A DNA stretch of 64,000 bases from Sycon ciliatum (Eukaryota > Porifera > Calcarea > Leucosolenida > Sycettidae): NCBI RefSeq assembly GCF_964019385.1, contig NC_088651.1, positions 4,967,110 through 5,031,109 of the forward strand, read 5' to 3'. Position numbers and translations under genes: made by a program. This document shows, one piece after another, positions 42,939 through 56,101 of this stretch. The notes beneath the pieces are model-generated. The model was not told the DNA's origin. It was given only the letters and a program-made list of their open reading frames with translations, and made no database searches. Position 1 is the stretch's first letter; every line of letters starts with the position of its first letter.

Positions 42939-43440
42939 ATTATCTTGCATTTGAAAGCCCTATTTGAATATTGCAGGCAGCTGTATGTGGCCAGCTGTGT
43001 TTGATGGTACGGTACGAGAGACGGTGTCGTATCACCCTCGATCGTACCTGTCCCGTACCTATCCCCTACCGTACCGTGCCATCAAAGACGGCTGGCCACA
43101 ATGCATATTCAAATAGGGCTTTCAAATGCAAGATCACACTGTGAAACAACTTGGAAGAATTAGTATGTATGCGAAGTGTATCGGGGGATGCATGCAGGGC
43201 ACGCGATAGTGCGGGTTCGAATCCCAGGTTATGTCTTAAAAAAAAAGGATTTTTTTAAAGAATTTATAACATCCCTATGCTTTTTTTTGTCTAGGTCATC
43301 AAGGCAAAAAAGCATAGCGAAGGGCCCTGAGCTTCCAAGCCATTTCGTTTCTCTCAACTCCTGGTCCATGACCAAAGACCACCTTTAAAATGACAGTCAA
43401 ACCTCTTTATATCTTATTCATTTATTTCTCTCAACTCCTG

Positions 43441-43964
43441 GTCCACGTGCTCCTGCGTACGCCAGTCACCTGGTCACCGGGCCTGCAGGGTATAACTAAC
43501 TAGCCTGTTTGACCTTTTTTGGGTGCAGTCCTGTCACTCGAGTTGAACTCGAGTTGAACCTTGGTGTGAAAGTTGTCGCCTGCTGGCGTGGTGACCAGGT
43601 GATTTGGGCACCCAGGAGCACGTGACAGCGTGTTCAACCATGTTCGATTGGGAATATAGGAGGAACGCTGCATCGCAGCCTTTTCGGACCAAAACCAGTC
43701 GACTCAGCGTCCTAAAGACTACAACATATGGGCCAATCGCGGTCATCCGTGCTTTTATAACAACGAAATGGCGCTTTTAGTGACATTTTGCATACAAATC
43801 CCCATCTAGTAGGGCGCAGTCACCCAGTTTCGGTGGAAATGCGCGAGTTCGATTGGGATTCAAGTAGGAAGGGAGCGTCTCAGCTTTCTCGGACCAAGAC
43901 CATTCGACTCAGCACCCCGAAGACTACAACTGGTGAAATTTTAATTTTTGCCTTAACTTCCCCT
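43441..43964. mobile_element. Kolobok/T2-like element, left-truncated
   Basis: Keeps the right part of the 33127-34653 element including most of the hairpin, ending CCCCTTTAA. The left join is at GGTC, shared by the flank and the element. Confidence 0.6.
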
Positions 43965-46900
43965 TTAAACTATTTATTATTTAACATAATATTAATGATA
44001 GCGATTATAAATATGTCGATGGTGGATAGGCATTGGCGGATAATGCTCGAAAAGGTGGCAGGTTTTGCTCGAAAAGCAGAGAAATTGGCAGAACCATACA
44101 AGCCTTATGGTGGGCAATTCCTCGAATTCTACTCCATTTCTGTATCTACATACCAAACATGCATGAAACTTACCAGAAAAAGTACCGAATTCTGCCAATT
44201 TTTCTGGCGGCATTATCCGCATATGCCTAATGGTGGCAATACTTGCCCTAGGCTACGCTTGGAGGATCGAGATTGAATTAAAATTAATAACAAAGAATTG
44301 CCAACTCTGAGTGCTTAAAAACATTTGAAAGTAAAAACGAGGAACACACGCCTCTTGCCGTACTTGACATTTGACGGAATCACGGCTGCCATCCAGAGCT
44401 CAAGAGGAGCACCTCGCATCTTCCACTCGGCAGGCTTGCAATGAAGTGAATCAGTCAAAGGTCAAATTCGGCAAGAGGCGTGTTTTCCTCATTGGAACAA
44501 TCATCTTCATGACTAACCGGATTGCAGTCGTGAGTCAGTCAAGTGCCAAGTTCGGCAAAAAGCGTGTGTTCCTCGGTGTAACAACCAGTTACTTCATTAC
44601 TGATAGCGCGGAAGTCGCAACTTCGAAACTATTGTGAGTCAAATCAATGGTTTGTAAAACAGTTGTCCGTTAAAACACCATAATTATGAATGTTTACCCT
44701 ATTAACCACAAGCTAAACGGCTTAGACCGACTCATGAGAAATGCCAAGTTTTCAAGACCTTCGTAATTTAGGATACCAAAGTCAATGCTTGCCATTCTGC
44801 CCCTTTTCTGGTGGGAGATCGTGTCGAAGGACACGCGTAAAAACAGATAACTGCACACTCGGGTAACGGAAAAACAAAATTTTGTTGCCAAAAAAAGTCT
44901 CTATATGAACTAACATGTGCGTTGCAGGAATCGAACCTGCATGTGCACCTTGTAATACGTACTCGGAGGTAGTATATGTACAAGAAACAAGATATTCAAA
45001 CACGCCAACACAGCACTATTACCTTTAAAGGCCGTAGTTGAACCTGCATATTAGCTCTCTATTTCAACTTAACACCTGTCTCATTGTAGAAAAAATATTA
45101 ATTTAATAGTGAAAAACTTCGAAACCAAACAAAAGATCACCAGCGTGCTGAAGAAAGGGTCGCAAAAGCCGAACACCCGTCATGTTCAGTAGAAATGATG
45201 GGTGACTGGTAGGAGTAAGTGGATTACGCTGGAAAAATGTTTGGCATAATCAGGTCCATTTTGCGAAGGAGCATAGAATGCTATCGAAAAAACGATGGGC
45301 AGATGCCCAATGAGCATGCTATACACACCTGCTATTGAAGGCCTAATAGAAGGCCCCTACATCTGGCATTTTGAGAAGTAGCATAAAAGGTATCGGAAAA
45401 ACAAGGGCAGATGCCCAATGAGGATGCTATACACACCTGCTATTGAAGGCATAATAGAAGGCATAATAGAGAGGATCCCCTGGTGCATAATCTGGTCATT
45501 TTCCGAGCATAATCCTCTGACCCCTAGTGACTGGGCAGCTTGGGAACACATGAAAGAACACTCTCGGCATATTTCTATCCACGACTACTCAGCCGATCGA
45601 CTATCTTATTTCATTTATTTCTCCCAACTCCTGGTCCATGACCAATGGCCACCTTTAAAATTACAGTCAAACCTCTTCAGGAGGAAGATGAAGGGACATA
45701 ATTATGTTATTCTGTTCGCGTTAACGGGAGCTCTTCTTATCCATATGTTTTACCTAGTGAAATCACAGGGTGTTATCCAATACAGTTACGACTACTAGTT
45801 CTTCTTAGGCAAATATTTTGTCTTATTATTGTTCTTCCTAACGAGGTTTTACTGTATTTCACTTTTTTTCTATTTTTAAATATGTTCACATAGCCAGCTC
45901 GAAAAGAACAAGCGGAAAGACAATGGTACGGAGATTAACACAAACGTGCAAACTCATGAGCAGGCGCTTCACCGAGACGCAGCAGGGATTGTGAGGCATT
46001 GATGACCCTGCCGACCTGAGGCTACTATACAGACTTACGACTGCCATGCGGCGCAAATGAGGAGCACGCCGCACCTTTCACTCGTCAGGCTAGCAAGAAA
46101 TTTAATCAGTGAAAGGTCAAGTTTGCCAAGAGGCGTGTTTAACTCGATCGTTGGAACAATCATCTTCATGACTAACACCGCCGAAATTGCTACTTCTTAG
46201 TTCGTGTCGTTGTCCTTCACCCGAACCTCCGAATAGTTGTTGAAGATGACAGCGTGAATATTTACTGGCTCTCACCGTGTGTAGAGTACAAATCCATGAC
46301 GACTCTGACTCAAGCTGATACCTGGGGATTCACGAGGTGTTTGTCGCGCTGGAAACTAAGTGTCTCTGTTATTTTGTATCCCTGTTGATGGTTTGCTCTG
46401 GCGAGCCGTATACATGTATAAGTGGTGCAGTTCAGGCACAATCTTCCTCAGCCTACTCACACTTCTCCGATGAGGCGTGGATTCCGCGGAACACTGTATA
46501 TTGAGCAGGGACTGGTGCTTTCTTACAGGTTTGCTGAGTGGAAGGTGCGACGGGACTCCTCGTGTGCTCCGGATGAAAAAAATTATTTTTTGTCAAACAA
46601 GTCTCCATTGAAATATCGTAATAATGAGTGTTTACCCTATTAACCGCTCCCACAAGCTGAACGGCTTAGACCGACTCCTCAGAAATGCCAAGTTTTCAAG
46701 ACCTTCCTAAAAGTCCACATCATGGCAATGGGCGGAGTACAACTCCAGGACGACTCTGACTCAAGCTGCTACCTGGGAATTCAGTCACTTCACGATATCG
46801 CAACTTCTAATTTCGTATTGTTGTCCTTCACCCGGACGTTGGACCAGTTGCTGGAGGTGACAGCGTTGTGAATATTTACTGGCTCTCGCCATCTGTCGAG

Positions 46901-47039
46901 TAGAACTGTGTGATGACTCTGATTCAAGCTGCTACCTGGGGCTCTAGTTCAGGATCCTTCGCTATCTAGGTCACGAAAGTCGATGCTTGCCATTCTGCCC
47001 CTTTTCTGGTGGGAGATCGTGGTGAAGGACGCGCGTAAA
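43965..47039. repeat. U-repeat mosaic, unit 2 block 2
   Basis: Counterpart of 8100-11860, without the Helitron-like element of 9764. Anchors at 44780 and 46980; B box near 44930. MITE at 45783-45854. No gene is seen. Confidence 0.5.
45783..45854. mobile_element. Tc1/mariner-type MITE, unit 2 copy b
   Basis: TA-flanked, counterpart of 10607-10677. Confidence 0.5.
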
Positions 47040-47898
47040 CGAGAGAGCTTGGAAGCTCAGGGCCCTGCGCTATGCTTTGTTGCCTAGCTCATCGTGCATG
47101 TTGTTACAACTGATGGAAATGCTTTTTCCTTTGATTAGCTAAATCATTGTTTTTCAAAAACGTTTCAATGAGATACTGAAGTACAAGTAACGTCTCCTGC
47201 ATAGCTATGGGACCGGCGCTGACTCTGCCGATGACGGGCGTTCTGGAGTCGACGGGATGTCTGTCCTGACGTTTCCTGGGACCGGCGCTGACTCTGCCGA
47301 TCACGGGCGTTCTTCTTCTTCTTCTTATTATTATTATTATACTGACGGCAACTAACATCCATTCTGATTGCATTTACTCGTCTCCCTACTGTACTTCGTA
47401 TTTCTTTCCAGAAAATCTCCCCATACAGCAGGGAGTCGTTTACATAATATGACTCCCTGCTATACATCTACATGACTGTATATACGTTATAATTATTATG
47501 CTATCGGCCTACATGCGATTTCCGGGCTGGTCGACAGGCGGCCCAGCCAGCCTGCTAGTGGGATCTCGGCCTCGCACACAAATCCACACAAAATTTAATG
47601 TTACTGCACTGAATGCATTCCCCCACACTTCGCATATATACTCATTCTCTTGATGGTACCGTACTCTTGATGATACGGGACAGGTACGGGATAGCGCCAG
47701 GCATGTCGATGGCACAAACAAACAAAAATATTGTGGCCAGCTGTCTTTGCTGGTACGGTACAGTACGGGATAGATACAAAATAGCGCCAGGTGTGACACA
47801 AACAAACAAACACACAAACAAACACCAAATTAAAGCTGTGTGGACCCTGGCTAGCGCCAGACGTTACTGAAGTAACGTCTTCTGCATAGCTACGGGAA
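47040..47898 (-). mobile_element. Helitron-like non-autonomous element, unit 2
   Basis: Same family and orientation as 13856-14724 but at the unit 2 counterpart of 11862/11863, which is empty in unit 1. It differs from 13856-14724 by several small indels. Confidence 0.65.
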
Positions 47899-48379
47899 TA
47901 AAACAGGTAACTGCACACTCTGATTACGGAAAAACCAAACATTATTGCAAAAAAAGTCTCTTAATAAATCATCATGTGCGTTCCAGGAATCGAACCTGCA
48001 TACATGTAGATACCTTGTAATACGTACTCGGAGGTAGTACATGTACAAGACACCCGATATTCAAACACGCCAACACAGCACTGTTACCTTTAAAGGCCGT
48101 ACTTGAACGTGCATATTGGCTCTTCTTTCCACCTGGCTCACTGTGGAAATTAGTAACACACTTCGAAACCAAACAAAACATCGCCAGTGTGCTCGAGAAA
48201 GGATCGATAAAGCCGAAGACCCAAAACGATTGTTTGTAAAAGCAGTTCTACATTTAAACATCATACGTGTTTATCCTATTAACCGCTCCCACTAGGTGAA
48301 CGGCTTAAACCGACTCGTGAGAAGTGTAAAGGCTTCAAGACTTTCGCTATTCAGCATACGAAAGTAAATGCTGGACATT

Positions 48380-49073
48380 AGAGAGGTTTAGCGCAACGAA
48401 ATTCGTTGTTCATTTTCGTTATGCCGCTGTACGAAAAAGCCGACCGAAATTCGCTGAATTTTTGTTTAGCAGAACGTTCTCCACGAACTTCGGTGTCGCT
48501 AGTGGATACCGTGGATGTCGCGGAAATCCCCGCGAAATACAAAATAATCAATAGTAATCCTCGTCACTCCCCGACTATCGTAAACTGGTCGCCTCACCAC
48601 TCGAATGCTTCTTGAGCAGGAAATGCAACCGATCCACAAGCCCTTTCTTTTTCAGCCCAGCAAATCTCTCATCGCTCTGGGAAAGCAGCAGAGCTGCTTC
48701 TTCATTCGTGCGTGATTTCCGCAAGAAACGGCATCGACTTCACAAGGCGGAGCATCATGAGATCCATCTGCGTATCCCACGTAAGTCGTCGTCCCTCCTG
48801 ATCACCAGAGGTAACAGCAGCTGCAGAGACTGCAGGATTTTAGTTCGGCGCCGACATTCTGGTCGTGAAAACAAGAACCTCAGAAAAAAAATGTCGAAAG
48901 GAAAGGAAAAATTCTCATGTGATCGCGGTACGAAAAGTCGACAGACCAAACTTCGTTGGATTGATGTTTTCCGCGAGTGTGTGTCCCGAAGTTCGTGGCA
49001 AGTTTCGTTACTCGTCCCCGGGCTTCAAAATCTAACGAAAATTCAGACGAATTTCGTTGTGCTAAACCTCTTT
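48380..49073. mobile_element. DNA element with AGAGAGGTTTAGC ends, unit 2
   Basis: Counterpart of 12344-13037, with ATT flanks at 48377-48379 and 49074-49076. Confidence 0.6.
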
Positions 49074-50251
49074 ATTGTCCCAAAATACCTCGGCGTCTTG
49101 ATCGATGAACGAATGGTCTGGATACCGCAAATTGACCAGTCCATCGCACGAACTGCTAGGAAGATCCGTAATCTGTGCCGGGCGCGACGCTGTCTCACTC
49201 TTGCTAGTCGAATCAAGTGGAATCGCTCCCACAACGTGGTCGGCTTAGAACAGCCCATGACATTGGCTATCTAGGATACGAAAGTTGATGCTTGCCATTC
49301 TGCCCTTTTTCCGGTTGGAGATCGTGGCGAAGGACGTGCGTAAAAAAAACAGGTAACTGCGCACTTTGATTACGGTAAAATATAATTTTTTTGCCAAAAA
49401 AAGTCTCTTTCAGAACAAACATGTGCGCTGCAGGAATCGAACCTACATAGACACCTTGTGATAGGTATCAGGAAGTAGTACATGTACAAGAAACAAGATA
49501 CATGTATTCAAACACGCCAACACAGCACTGTTACTTTTAAAGGCCGTATTTAAACGTGTCTATAGGATCTTTCTTCCAACTTATCACCTGTCTCATTGTA
49601 GAAAATATTAATTTAATAGTGAGAAACTTGGAAATCAAACAAAATACCGCAATCGTGCTGGAGAAATGGTCGCAAAAGCCGAAGACCCGTAATGTTCAGT
49701 AGAGATGATGGGTGACTGGTAGGGGTAAGTGGATTATGCTGGCATAATTTTTGGCATCATCATGTTCTTTTGAAGAAGTAGTATAGAATGGTATCCAATA
49801 AACAAGGGCAGATGCTATCCAGGTCACGGAAGTCGACGCTTGCCATTCTGCCCCTTTTCTGGTGGGAGATCGTGGTGAAGGACGCGCGTAAATAAAACAG
49901 GTAACTGCACACTCTGATTACGGAAAAACCAAACATTATTGCAAAAAGAGTCTCTTCATTATTCATCATGTGCGTTCCATGAATCGAACCTGCATACATG
50001 TAGATACCTTGTGATACGTACTCGGAGGAAGTACATGTACAAGACACCCGATATTCAAACATGCCAACACAGCACTGTTACCTTTAAAGGCCGTACTTGA
50101 ACGTGCATATTGGCTCTTCTTTCCACCTGGCTCACTGTGGAAATTATTAACACACTTTGAAACCAAACAAAACATCGCCAGTGTGCCCGAGAAAGGATCG
50201 ATAAAGCCGAAGACCCAAAACAATTGTTTGTAAAAGCAGTTCTACATTTAA

Positions 50252-50846
50252 CCCTTTAACCGTCATATAAATTTCACCCATTGAAACGCCGAACGAAATG
50301 TCAACTTTGCCAGGTCATAACTTTACTTGTACTCACTCGATTTTTATAATCTTGGGCTCGTTGGAAAGCTCTGGACGAGACCAGCACGATGATACCACAT
50401 TCTTCGCCTCAGCAGTCACACAACCAGCGCTGGAACGCAGCGACGCCGTCTCAACGCCAGGCATGCAAATGACAAGTTCAAAACTCCGCCATGGCCGTCT
50501 CCTTCATCGTAGAGTGTTCAAATTTTTTTGAGAGATCGAGCATTTCGTGAGGAATACGTTGGTCGCGAGCAACAGTCACAGAGCGCGTGAAGAAACGGGG
50601 AAATCCCGTGACGACGTCAGCCGGGCGCCCAGCGCAGCGGAAGTGACTAGCGTGCAGTACTCAGCGCTTGATAACTCTGCTCCACTACATCGTAGCTCAA
50701 CGCGGATTTCTGCAACAGAAAGCCTGGAAAATTCGCGACCGAATCTATAGTAAATTTTCTATCATGGGTGAAAAAATCATTCCAGTGCGAGTATTTCAAA
50801 TGATGGGTCGAATTCGACCCAAATGTATGGTCTGACGGTTGAAGGG
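50252..50846. mobile_element. piggyBac-like MITE, unit 2
   Basis: Counterpart of 15084-15678, TTAA at 50248-50251 and 50847-50850. Nearly identical in sequence. Confidence 0.7.
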
Positions 50847-52814
50847 TTAAACATCATACGTGTTTATCCTATTAACCGCTCCCACAAGCTGAACGGCTTA
50901 AACCGACTCGTGAGAAGTGTAAAGGCTTCAAGACTTTCGCTATTCAGGATACGAAAGTAAATGCTGGACATTGTCCCGAAATACCTCGGCGTCTTGATCG
51001 ATGAACGAATGGCCTGGATACCGCAAATTGACCAGTCCATCGCACGAGCTGCTAGGAAGATCCGTAATCTGTGCCGGGCGCGACGCTGTCTCACTCTTGC
51101 TAGTCGAATCAAGTGTAATCGCTCCCACAACTTGGACGGCTTAGAACAGCCCATGACAAGTGTCAATGCTTCAAGACATTGGCTATCTAGGATACGAAAG
51201 TCGATGCTTGCCATTCTGCCCTTTTTCCGGTTGGAGATCGTGGCGAAGGACGTGCGTAAAAAAAAACAAGTAACTGCGCACTTTGATTACGGTAAAATAT
51301 AAAAATTTTGCCAAAAAAGTCTCTTTCAGAACAAACATGTGCGCTGCAGGAATCGAACCTACATAGACACCTTGTGATAGGTATCAGGAGGTAGTACATG
51401 TACAAGAAACAAGATACATGTATTCAAACACGCCAACACAGCACTGTTACTTTTAAAGGCCGTATTTAAACGTGTCTATAGGATCTTTCTTTCAACTTAT
51501 CACCTGTCTCATTGTAGAAAATATTAATTTAATAGTAAGAAACTTGGAAATCTAACAAAAGGAGAAATGGTCGCAAAGGCCGAAGACCCGTACTGTTCAG
51601 TGGAGATGATGGGTGACTGGTAGGGGTAAGTGGATTATGCTGGCATAATTTTTAGCATCATCATGTTCTTTTGAAGAAGTAGCATAACATGGTATCCAAT
51701 AAATAAGGGCAGATGCCCAATGAGGCTGTTATATACACACCTGCTATTGAAGTATCACACATAGGGCTTCTTGTCGATTTGAAATATTATTTTGGCAGCC
51801 ATTATAGGACATCTCCCAAAGGTTCAGCGTTTGCTTTTGAATCTGGTATTCCTCTTGCATATTATTAGTCTTGTACTTTCACAAAACTCAAAGTCCACAT
51901 CATGGCGATGGGCGGAGTACAACTCCAGGACGACTCTGACCCAAGCTGCTACCTGGGAATTCAGTCACTTCACGATATCGCAACTTCTAAGTTCGTATTG
52001 TTGTCCTTTACCCGGACGTTGGACCAGTTGCTGGGGGTGACAGCGTTGTGAATATTTACTAGCTCTCGCCATCTGTCGAGTAGAACTGTGTGATTACTCT
52101 GATTCAAGCTGCTACCTGGGGCTCCAGTTCAGGACCTTCGCTATCTAGGTCACGAAAGTCGATGCTTGCCATTCTGCCCCTTTTCTGGTGGGAGATCGTG
52201 GTGAAGGACACGCGTAAAAAAAACAGGTAACTGCACACTCTGATTACGGAAAACCAAACATTATTGCAAAAAGAGTCTCTTCATGAATCATCATGTGCGT
52301 TCCAGGAATCGAACCTGCATACATGTAGATACCTTGTGAAACGGACTCGGAGGTAGTACATGTACAAGACACCCGATATTCAAACACGCCAACACAGCAC
52401 TGTTACCTTTAAAGGCCGTACTTGAACGTGCACATTGGCTCTTCTTTCCACCTGTCTCACTGTGGAAAATAGTAACAAACAAAATTGATGGGTAGGCTGC
52501 CCCCTTAAAGTAATGTCAATTTATTCACCTGTGAGTGTGACCGCAGGTACATTGGCAGGACAACACAACGATTGGATGATCGCATAGAGCAGCACATCCC
52601 CAACAAACTCGTACGGACAGTTACAGAAACAACAACACCGGTCAGGACAGGGAGAAGCCGAGCAAGCAAGGACATCACCGTCTCCGTCAACTAAAGGAGA
52701 AGAAAATCAACACCGATCAAACCACCAGCAACTGTCACGACGCGAAGTGAACGGCTGCGTCTCCGCCACAACGCTTTTCCTTTAGCGGCTGATACAGGAT
52801 CGGCATGTGGAACA

Positions 52815-53120
52815 GTGTGTGACTCCTCGCCCGGCAGTGATGTCGCCAGCGGCACAACTGCCATGCACAATAGCTACCAGCGGAATGGACCAACGGACAA
52901 TGACGATAGTGAGAAGGACTCAGCGATACTCTGTCACCTAACATCGTCACCAGCCTGCCTAAGTGCGGTCTGCAAACATGGCACCCAATCTCACTTCACT
53001 ATTCAAGCTCGTGCGCGCAACAAATCTCACCTTTCAGTTCTGGAAGCAGTGTACATTGCCAAGCTGAAGCCTGAACTGTGCGTGCAAAAGAAGTATGTGC
53101 GAAAGTTGTCACTGTTTTGA
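52815..53120 (+). pseudogene. PLE GIY-YIG C-terminal end, unit 2
   Basis: Frame identical in protein sequence to 17663-17968 (SHLSVLEAVYIAKLKPELC and on). The YIG part lies just upstream, near 52545-52605. It has the same broken state as in unit 1, so decay preceded the duplication. Confidence 0.6.
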
Positions 53121-53352
53121 CATTGTAGTACCGTGGTCCCCACTGTTGTCTGATACTGGTAATATTCATTGTCTCAGTGTGTACTTGGCGCCACTAGCGC
53201 TATCTTTTAAATTGCTATTTGGTCTATGCTCTGACCGCCAAATATGCTGTTGGAGCCACTAGCGCTATTTTTCAAGTGCTATTTTTGTCAATGCTCTGCC
53301 CGCCAAAAGCGCCGGTTATAAGGACTTGCTTACTACCTTGTTATCCACCATT

Positions 53353-53397
53353 GTTTCCGACCTGAAGAGTAATGGAATGAAAGGCCTAGTCGAAAAA
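53353..53397 (+). ncRNA. Hammerhead-ribozyme-like motif in PLE fragment, unit 2
   Basis: Same sequence as 18206-18250. Confidence 0.5.
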
Positions 53398-53425
53398 AAT
53401 GATATGCCTTTTGTGCTTCGTGTGC

Positions 53426-54090
53426 TCAAGTAAATTAATAGTGACAAACTTGGAAACCAAACAAAACATCGCCAGCGTGCTGGAGAAAGGGTCGCAAAAG
53501 CCGAAGACCCGTCATGTTCAGTGGAGATGATGGGTGACTGGTAGGGGTAAGTGGATTATGCTGGCATAGTTTTTGGCATAATTAGGCCCTTTTGAAGAAG
53601 GAGCATAGAATGGCCTCCGAAAAACAAGGGCAGATGTCCAATGAGGCTATTATACACATCTGCTATTGAAGGCATAAGTGTTGGCATAATCAGGTCCTTT
53701 CCGAGAAGGAGCATAAAATGGCATCCGAAAAACAAAGGCAGATGCCCAATGAGGCTGTTATATACACACTTGCTATTGATGGATTATTAAATTTTATAAG
53801 GCTTATTGCCGATTTGAAATATTATTATTATTTTGGCAGCAGCTATAGGACGTCTACCAACAATTCAGCGATTGCTTTTGAATTTGGTTATCATCTTGCA
53901 TACTATTGTCTTGTACTACATCAATGCTCCCAGTCCACATAATGGCAATGGTTGGAGTCCTTTTTCATGACCATTATCTGTTCTTTTGGCCAGATTTGAT
54001 CTTTTCGGTGAAGAAAATAATTATAAGCATACTCGGAGGGAGTTGTGGTTGCTCGTGAGAGTGCTCAATACACTAAGGTGCAGAGCCTAG
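53426..54090. repeat. U-repeat mosaic, unit 2 block 4
   Basis: Counterpart of 18291-18943. No gene is seen. Confidence 0.5.
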
Positions 54091-54234
54091 TACACACACT
54101 TGAGAGGGACGAAAAGCGTTTCTTCTGTAACTGTGAGTTTCACGGTTTTAACCGATCATCCGACAGCAACTTGACTACAATTTTCAGAAGATAAGATTGA
54201 TATAAGCTGCAAGCTTGGATCATAGCGCGAATGG

Positions 54235-55845
54235 ATGATCCGGGCTGATAGTGTAATTGTAAAAATGCGTGAGTTGGTTGATGGGGTGCAAAATTTCAAA
54301 AGCGAAATCGGAAGAGTCAGCAAGACGATATTATCAGGAATTGTCCGAGATGAAAGGGAAGAGTTATCACTTAACTCCTGGAAGAATACAGCCACAGGGA
54401 TTGACTGGTTCCAAGCAATCGAGAGGGAGCCGGAGTGTGCATTTGTCTGTTTCGATATTGTGGAATATTACCCATCCATTTCGGAAGATCTCCTTCTGCT
54501 TGCTATCGAGTTTGCTGAACAGTACACCGATATTAGCAAACAAGACAGAGACATCATCCTACATTCGCGGAAGTCGCTATTATTCAGTGGAGACAATACT
54601 TGGATGAAGAAGAATGGAAGGGGACTATTCGACGTCACGATGGGATGCTTCGACGGTGCCGAAGTATGCGAGCTAGTTGGGACGTATGCACTGTCTAAGA
54701 TTGCACACGAAATCAACAGCAGTGACGTCGGACTGTACCGCGATGACGGCCTAGCAGTGCTACGAGACGTGACAGGCAGCGAAGCAGATCGAATGAGGAA
54801 GACAGTCTGCAAGATATTCAACAACCTCGGACTACGACCAACCATCGACACTGGTATGAAGGTTGTGAATTTCATTGACGTGACGCTGAACCTAGCAGAC
54901 GGAACATATCGTCCGTATAGAAAACCGAACGATACACCGGTCTATGTCCACAGCCAATCGAACCATCCGCCAACAATCATCAAGCAAATACCGAAAGCTA
55001 TTAGTAGGCGGCTAACCGATATTTCATCCAACCAAGATGCGTTCAGAGAAGCCGCACCGCTATACAACAGCGCGCTTAGGAACAGTGGCTATACCGAAGG
55101 ACTAGAGTACTTGGAAGAGAGAGACAAGGATTCAAGCAAGAAAAAGAAAAACAGGCGGCGGAATATCATCTGGTACAACCCGCCATTCAGCAAGACAGTG
55201 GCCACAAACATCGGACAGAGATTCTTGCGACTAATCGAAATACACTTCCCCGCCGGATCCAGACTACACAAGATCTTCAACCGGAATACAGTTAAAGTAA
55301 GCTATAGTTGTATGCCGAATATGTCTGCAATGGTCAAGTCACACAACAACTCAGTTAAACGGAAAAGTGGAAACAACGATGGACAGCCCAAGGAAAGACG
55401 ATGCAACTGCAGAGACAAAGCGCAGTGTCCGATGGACGACAACTGCCAAATCAGCTCTATTGTGTACAAGGCAACCGTCCAAATAACCGGAGAGGACAGA
55501 CAGAAGGAGTATATCGGCCTTACGGAACCAGAATTCAAGAAGAGATACGGCAACCATCTGACATCATTCAGACATGAGAGACATGAGAAGAGCACAGAAC
55601 TATCAAAGTGTGTCTGGAACCTGAAGCTTCAAAACAGCGAGTACAGTCTTGGTTGGTCAGGTATCGCCCAGACTCCAGGTTACAGTAACATAACCAATCG
55701 CTGTCCTCTGTGCCTAAGAGAGAAGCTGGAGATCCGTCAGGTGGACAAGCGTGTCAACATCAACAAAAGATCGGAGCTAGTTAGCAAGTGCAGGCATGAA
55801 AATAAGTACTACCTCTCAAAATTCTCACCATCAGCCGTCACATAA
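54235..55845 (+). CDS. PLE reverse transcriptase with GIY-YIG endonuclease (536 codons), unit 2
   Basis: Same domains as the unit 1 copy: DIVEYYPSIS, LYRDDGLAV, the CNCRDKAQCPMDDNC cluster, EYIGLTEPEFKKRYGNH and STELSKCVWNLK. By eye it differs from unit 1 by eight replacements (for example at residues 23, 40, 187, 214, 286 and 306) and about one silent change. That ratio shows no purifying selection since the copies parted. The frame stays open but has the same N-terminal truncation, beginning within the inverted arm, so it is probably not autonomous. Confidence 0.85.
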   Translation: MIRADSVIVKMRELVDGVQNFKSEIGRVSKTILSGIVRDEREELSLNSWKNTATGIDWFQAIEREPECAFVCFDIVEYYPSISEDLLLLAIEFAEQYTDISKQDRDIILHSRKSLLFSGDNTWMKKNGRGLFDVTMGCFDGAEVCELVGTYALSKIAHEINSSDVGLYRDDGLAVLRDVTGSEADRMRKTVCKIFNNLGLRPTIDTGMKVVNFIDVTLNLADGTYRPYRKPNDTPVYVHSQSNHPPTIIKQIPKAISRRLTDISSNQDAFREAAPLYNSALRNSGYTEGLEYLEERDKDSSKKKKNRRRNIIWYNPPFSKTVATNIGQRFLRLIEIHFPAGSRLHKIFNRNTVKVSYSCMPNMSAMVKSHNNSVKRKSGNNDGQPKERRCNCRDKAQCPMDDNCQISSIVYKATVQITGEDRQKEYIGLTEPEFKKRYGNHLTSFRHERHEKSTELSKCVWNLKLQNSEYSLGWSGIAQTPGYSNITNRCPLCLREKLEIRQVDKRVNINKRSELVSKCRHENKYYLSKFSPSAVT

Positions 55846-56101
55846 CCTTCTCACCACTCCCAGTCACAGGTGATGTGCTGCTCATAATTACCGAATTGTC
55901 CTTCTTCTTGCCTCCCTCAGAAGAACATGTGGTCGCATGAGCCTAGGCCTAAAGTATATTCTTTTTTTTGCGCCTATTTTTGCACCCCATCAACCAACTC
56001 ACGCATTTTTACAATTACACTATCAGCCCGGATCATCCATTCGCGCTATGATCCAAGCTTGCAGCCTATATCAATCTTATCTTCTGAAACTTGTAGTCAA
56101 G

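Larger units (their letters stand above)
38387..43347 (+). mobile_element. Outer Helitron-like element, interrupted by nested insertions
   Basis: Starts TTCCCGTAGCTATGC at A^T and ends CATTTCG before TTTCTCTCAACTCC; unit 1 at 7.98 kb is empty. Its first 69 bp (38387-38455) are separated from its body (42306-43347) by an ISL2EU-like element, an extra 69-bp 5' module (41391-41459) and a second complete Helitron-like element (41460-42305). All joins fall at the same CTTTAA^TTT point. Confidence 0.6.
47899..52507. repeat. U-repeat mosaic, unit 2 block 3
   Basis: Counterpart of 11863-17355. Anchors at 49287, 49833, 51200 and 52159; B boxes near 47985, 49430, 49980, 51350 and 52310. The Helitron-like site at 49892/49893 is empty. 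RT thumb-like scraps at 49085 and 50978. No gene is seen. Confidence 0.5.
52508..53425 (+). mobile_element. PLE 3' fragment (family P1-like), unit 2
   Basis: Counterpart of 17356-18290, including the GCCACTAGCGCTAT direct repeats. Confidence 0.65.
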
